Source of the DNA: Verrucomicrobiales bacterium
GTDB taxonomy: Bacteria; Verrucomicrobiota; Verrucomicrobiia; Verrucomicrobiales; DEV007
Direction: 5' to 3'
DNA length: 64,000 nucleotides
NCBI GenBank assembly: GCA_029213265.1
Contig: JARGNG010000006.1
Location: 70,035-134,034, forward strand
Below the pieces are notes generated by a model. It did not search any database. It was not told the DNA's origin and saw only the letters and a list, made by a program, of their open reading frames with translations. Of the stretch, positions 60,579-64,000 are shown one piece after another. The position numbers and the translations under genes are program-made. Position 1 is the stretch's first letter; the number at the start of each line of letters is the position of its first letter.

Positions 60579-61283
60579 TTGAATACTCTCGAGAAACTTC
60601 ATTTTCTTCATCGAGCCTATCGGTACCGTTACCGTTCGGAGAAGTTCTCGGTGCAATACATGCTCTCTCAACTCACAAAGGGGGACACCGTATTCGATAT
60701 CGGCGCAAATCGCGGTCTCTATTCCTATTGGATGGCGAAAGCGGTGGGGCCTTCCGGAAACGTATTTTCTTTTGAGCCGCAGCCGGAAATGCAGGAGCAA
60801 CTCAATGCCATGCGGACCCGGTTTCGCTTGCCCATGATCGAAGTCGTTCCCAACGGACTCTCGAGCGAGCCCGGCGTTCTCACAATGAAGCGGCCTGAAT
60901 ACAACTGGGGGGGCGCCAGTTTCGAGGAGCGCGAGCACTCCTGCGAGATGGATGTATTCGAAGTGGGCGTGATCCGGCTGGATGACTTTGTGGAAGAGCG
61001 GGGCATCAGCGGGGTGAAATTTGTGAAATGTGACGTGGAGGGCCACGAGTTGAAGGTCTTTCAGGGAGGGGAGAAGTTCCTGAAGACGCAGCAGCCGGTC
61101 TTACTTTTCGAGTGCGATGATGCCGATGACCCCGACTGCGAAGTTTTTTCGTATCTGAAAGAGATCGGTTATCGCGGGTTCTGCTTTCACAACGGACTCA
61201 GCCCGATTGAGAAGTATGCAAAACTCAAACCGGAGTTGGACCCGAAAGCGGTGAAGGACTTTGTGTTCCTTGCCGGCGAGTGA
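60579..61283 (+). CDS. FkbM-family methyltransferase
   Basis: 234 aa from an in-frame TTG at 60579; an ATG at 60489 would overlap trmD by 77 nt, so the start is uncertain. SAM-binding motif VFDIGANRGLYSYWMAKAVG, then VFSFEPQPEMQEQL, and the FkbM motif VKFVKCDVEGHELKVFQGGE with LLFECDD. FkbM enzymes O-methylate sugars or other small molecules, often in surface glycan clusters. The neighbours (trmD, pabB) give no substrate clue. Confidence 0.85.
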   Translation: MNTLEKLHFLHRAYRYRYRSEKFSVQYMLSQLTKGDTVFDIGANRGLYSYWMAKAVGPSGNVFSFEPQPEMQEQLNAMRTRFRLPMIEVVPNGLSSEPGVLTMKRPEYNWGGASFEEREHSCEMDVFEVGVIRLDDFVEERGISGVKFVKCDVEGHELKVFQGGEKFLKTQQPVLLFECDDADDPDCEVFSYLKEIGYRGFCFHNGLSPIEKYAKLKPELDPKAVKDFVFLAGE

Positions 61284-61290
61284 GCCGGTG

Positions 61291-62568
61291 CTATTGCACT
61301 CCCGCCGCCTGAAGGATTCCGGCTGCCTTGTGGAGTGTTTCCTCCCATTCCATTTCCGGATCGGAGTCGGCCACGATTCCCGCACCGACGTGGAAATGGA
61401 GGGTTTCCCCTTCCAGAATCGCTGTCCGGATGGCGATATTGAATCGCGATTCCCCGTTGAATCCAAAGCATCCGATCGCTCCGGTGTAGAGCGCGCGATC
61501 TACCGCCTCCAGCTCTTCAATGATTTCCCGGGCGCGCTTTTTCGGGGCTCCGGTGATGCTTCCGCCGGGAAAGCAGGCTCTCAGTGCTTCGATGTGATCG
61601 ACCTCCGAACGCAGAGTCCCTTCCACGGTGGAGACGAGGTGGAAAACCTGCGCGAACCGTTCGAGCTTGAGCAATTCCGTGGCTTCGACGGACCCGAATT
61701 CGCAGATTTGCCCGAGATCATTGCGCTCCAGATCGGTGATCATGATGAGCTCGGCGAGTTCTTTTGAAGAGGTCAGTAAATCATAGGCAGATTTTTCATC
61801 CTTTTCCCGATCCCGGAAGCGAGGCCGGGTCCCTTTGATCGGGCGGGTTTGAATGGTTTTTCCGCTCAAGCTCAGAAACAGTTCCGGAGAGGAGGAAAGG
61901 ATCGTTTTCTTTTCCTGGCGAAGAAAGGCGGAGTAGGGAGCCGGGGAGCGACCCCGGAGGTTTTCATAGAGCGTAAAGCTGTCGAATTGGGGGGGCACTT
62001 TTGTCGAGAATTGATGGGACAAATTGACCTGGTAGATATCTCCTGCGGTGATGTAGTCCTGCGCTTTTTCGACCATGCTACAGAAACGGTCCTTCGAGAT
62101 TCCGGAGGCAAATCCAATCCGGTCCAATTCCCCCAGGTGCGATGGAGGTCCGACCAGTCTTTTCTCTGAGAGTCGCCCGAATTCGAACCAGGTTTCTTCG
62201 TGATGATCAAAAACGAGGCATTCCCCGTAGATACCGAATTCGAAATCGCCCTCATAGCCTACCGTCCCGTAGAGTCCATCCGTGGGGAATCCGAGATCGG
62301 GGGTGGAGTGACTTGCCCGGGAATGGAGGGCATGGGTTTGCCGGAGCGTTTCAAAATCGGCAGGATCGAACAGATTTCCGCGAATGATCTCCACGGGACA
62401 AGCCGCGAGGAGCGAAAACCGGTCTCTCCCGCCCGGAGATGAGATTCCGTCGGCAGAGGAGGAATCGAGAAACACAAAGCCCGGCAGATGGCAAAGCTCT
62501 CCGGCCAGGTCTGCAGGGAGGGGGAGTCCGGGCCTTTTTTCAACAAGGCTGTAGGATGCGGTCGCCAT
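61291..62568 (-). CDS. pabB: Aminodeoxychorismate synthase component I
   Basis: 425 aa from the ATG at 62568 (three codons inside a longer frame). Chorismate-binding fold: YITAGDIYQVNLSHQF, TILSSSPELFLSLSGKTIQT, RPIKGTRPRFRDREKDE, ERNDLGQICEFGSVEA, PGGSITGAPKKRAREIIEEL and HFHVGAGIVADSDPEMEWEE. The Lys in PIKGT separates PabB from TrpE (PIAGT). It makes 4-amino-4-deoxychorismate for folate from chorismate with a glutamine amidotransferase not seen here. Seven bases separate its stop from the convergent FkbM gene. Confidence 0.93.
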   Translation of the reverse strand: MATASYSLVEKRPGLPLPADLAGELCHLPGFVFLDSSSADGISSPGGRDRFSLLAACPVEIIRGNLFDPADFETLRQTHALHSRASHSTPDLGFPTDGLYGTVGYEGDFEFGIYGECLVFDHHEETWFEFGRLSEKRLVGPPSHLGELDRIGFASGISKDRFCSMVEKAQDYITAGDIYQVNLSHQFSTKVPPQFDSFTLYENLRGRSPAPYSAFLRQEKKTILSSSPELFLSLSGKTIQTRPIKGTRPRFRDREKDEKSAYDLLTSSKELAELIMITDLERNDLGQICEFGSVEATELLKLERFAQVFHLVSTVEGTLRSEVDHIEALRACFPGGSITGAPKKRAREIIEELEAVDRALYTGAIGCFGFNGESRFNIAIRTAILEGETLHFHVGAGIVADSDPEMEWEETLHKAAGILQAAGVQ

Positions 62569-62733
62569 GGGGAACACTTCGGAGAAGAAGCCTCATCTTT
62601 AGAGCTTCTCCAGCGAAAAATGTTCAATTTGGCGGATCTGTGCGGGTCTGCGATCAATGACGCGCCTTTCTGTCCGCAGTCCCGCCACCCGAAAGGGATG
62701 GAAAGGCGGTGCGAAATGCAGGACACTTAGCGA

Positions 62734-64000
62734 ATGGAAAATCGTTTTTTTAGAAGCGCCCGGGTTTTCGTGCTCTCCGCACTGGTTCCTATTGCCCTTC
62801 ATTCAGAGGAAGAAATCGATTTCAATCGCGACATTCGTCCTCTTCTCTCGAACCGGTGCAACGCCTGTCACGGACCCGACGAGGAGGAGCGCAAGGCGGA
62901 TCTCCGCTTTGACACGCGGGAAGGGGCCATGATGGACCTGGGCGGATACCAGGCTCTCGTTCCGGGAGATCCTGCGGCCAGCGAGCTTTTCTACCGGATT
63001 ACGACGGACGATGAGGACGATCTCATGCCTCCGCCCGACAAGGGGCCACGCTTTACGGAAGCGGAAGTGGAGCTGATTCGTCGTTGGATCAAGCAGGGCG
63101 GTGAATATGCGATGCATTGGTCCTATCAGCCCTTGAAGCGTCCGGAGTTGCCAAAGGCAGGTGATTCCAACCATCCGGTTGACCGCTTCATTCGCGCGCG
63201 GTTGGAGAAAGAGGGACTCGAGCCGGCTCCCCGGGCGGACCGGTTGACCTTGGCGCGGCGGCTCTCGCTTGATCTGACGGGGCTGCCCCCCACCTGGGAG
63301 GAAGCGGCGGCTTTTCGGGATGATTCTTCCGCGGGGGCTGTTGAAACCTATGTAGATCATCTCCTGGCAAAACCCTCTTTCGGCGAACGATGGTCCCGGG
63401 TATGGCTCGATCTGGCACGGTATGCCGATTCGGCCGGCTATGCGGATGATCCTCCCCGGACGATTTGGGCATTCCGGGACTATGTGATTCGCTCTTTCAA
63501 CGAGAACAAGCCCTTCGATCAATTTACGATTGAGCAAATCGCTGGCGATTTGCTTCCTGATCCTACGGACGAACAACTCATCGCGACGGCTTTCCATCGC
63601 AATACCCTGACGAACAACGAGGGCGGAACCAACGATGAAGAGTTTCGAAATGTTGCGGTTGTCGACCGGGTCAATACCACGATGGCCGTATGGATGGGAA
63701 CCACGATGGCCTGCGCGCAGTGTCACACCCACAAGTATGATCCCCTGACCCACCTCGAATACTTTCAGCTCTTTGATTTTTTTAATCAGAGCGCCGACAT
63801 GGATAAGAAAGATGAGGCGCCGTTCCACGAAGTCTGGACAGACGAACAGAGGGCGAGGAAAAAGGAGCTGGAGTCCGAAATCTCTTCCTTGAAGAAAGCA
63901 CTGCAGACCGTAACGCCGGAGATGGAGAAGGCGCAGCAGCTCTGGGAGCAGAAGTGGCAGCGGTCCTTCACCTGGCGGAATGAATCCCCGCAAATTGTGA
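62734..64000 (+). CDS. PSD1/DUF1549 cytochrome-c-domain protein, 3' partial
   Basis: Open from ATG 62734 to the window end (422 complete codons). A short signal (SARVFVLSALVPIALHSEEE) precedes the planctomycete-type cytochrome C domain: IDFNRDIRPLLSNRCNACHG (haem motif CNACH) and LMPPPDKG. A DUF1549 domain follows (LDLTGLPPTWEEAAAF, WLDLARYADSAGYADD) with a second CxxCH, CAQCHTHKYDP. DUF1553 is expected downstream. This PSD1 architecture is common in Planctomycetota and Verrucomicrobiota, usually paired with a DUF1501 sulfatase-like gene just downstream; it is thought to act in the periplasm on complex glycans, unproven. A coiled-coil starts near the window end. Confidence 0.93.
   Translation, partial: MENRFFRSARVFVLSALVPIALHSEEEIDFNRDIRPLLSNRCNACHGPDEEERKADLRFDTREGAMMDLGGYQALVPGDPAASELFYRITTDDEDDLMPPPDKGPRFTEAEVELIRRWIKQGGEYAMHWSYQPLKRPELPKAGDSNHPVDRFIRARLEKEGLEPAPRADRLTLARRLSLDLTGLPPTWEEAAAFRDDSSAGAVETYVDHLLAKPSFGERWSRVWLDLARYADSAGYADDPPRTIWAFRDYVIRSFNENKPFDQFTIEQIAGDLLPDPTDEQLIATAFHRNTLTNNEGGTNDEEFRNVAVVDRVNTTMAVWMGTTMACAQCHTHKYDPLTHLEYFQLFDFFNQSADMDKKDEAPFHEVWTDEQRARKKELESEISSLKKALQTVTPEMEKAQQLWEQKWQRSFTWRNESPQIV

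Overview
The window reads as chromosomal DNA of a free-living bacterium of the Planctomycetota-Verrucomicrobiota group, most likely Verrucomicrobiota (Opitutae-like). This is an inference: there is no rRNA gene. It rests on a planctomycete-type PSD1 cytochrome protein, an SHD1/PQQ-propeller protein, a Tat-exported Gfo/Idh/MocA oxidoreductase, a sulfatase, two formylglycine-enzyme-like (SUMF1) fusions, FG-GAP/UnbV and ceramidase-like secreted proteins, and an MglA/roadblock GTPase module. No tRNA, CRISPR array, insertion sequence or prophage was recognised. Genes are dense, Shine-Dalgarno sequences are mostly weak, and many neighbours overlap as ATGA or TAATG.

Layout. 1-8.5 kb: a TPR protein (cut by the window edge), a pseudo-receiver/pseudokinase/SUMF1 fusion, a small CPXCG protein, rpsA with an unusual AACC-repeat leader, a PEGA/SUMF1 protein and a secreted protein. 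8.6-14.3 kb: a hydrolase-fold protein with an altered active site, a GH16 lipoprotein, a beta-barrel, an SHD1/PQQ-propeller protein and a CPBP protease. 14.5-21.2 kb: the most interesting block. A disordered protein ending in a roadblock-like domain, an MglA-like GTPase and a roadblock/LC7 protein with a long acidic repeat tail are followed by ExbB/TolQ, ExbD/TolR, a TonB-like protein and a zinc-ribbon membrane protein. The layout recalls the pairing of MglA/MglB with AglRQS motors in Myxococcus.

21.3-33.8 kb: fabF, a primary-type sigma factor, a metallo-beta-lactamase-fold protein lacking its metal histidines, an FG-GAP/UnbV protein, trpD with a perfect 20-bp palindrome over its start, an AlgH/YqgE protein, an AraC/PAS regulator overlapping a Gre-like gene, a sulfatase, a nitroreductase and a PAS protein followed by in-frame PKES repeats beyond its stop. 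33.8-41.9 kb: a complete Opp/Yej-like peptide importer with two tandem binding lipoproteins. 42-50 kb: a beta-propeller, a small secreted protein and a truncated relative of it, an oxidoreductase, a ceramidase-like protein and rnr, whose 3' end carries two REPIN-like elements in a 128-bp tandem duplication.

50-64 kb: a pseudopilin, cysQ, a large membrane pseudokinase/TPR protein, a type II secretion set gspF-G-H-I-J-K, trmD, an FkbM methyltransferase, pabB and the start of a PSD1/DUF1549 protein.

Recurring themes are enzyme folds with altered catalytic motifs (two kinases, one alpha/beta hydrolase, one metallo-hydrolase), short tandem repeats at gene 3' ends, and a 33-bp element (two 11-bp CAACNNNGTTG-like motifs separated by 11 bp) present at three intergenic sites.
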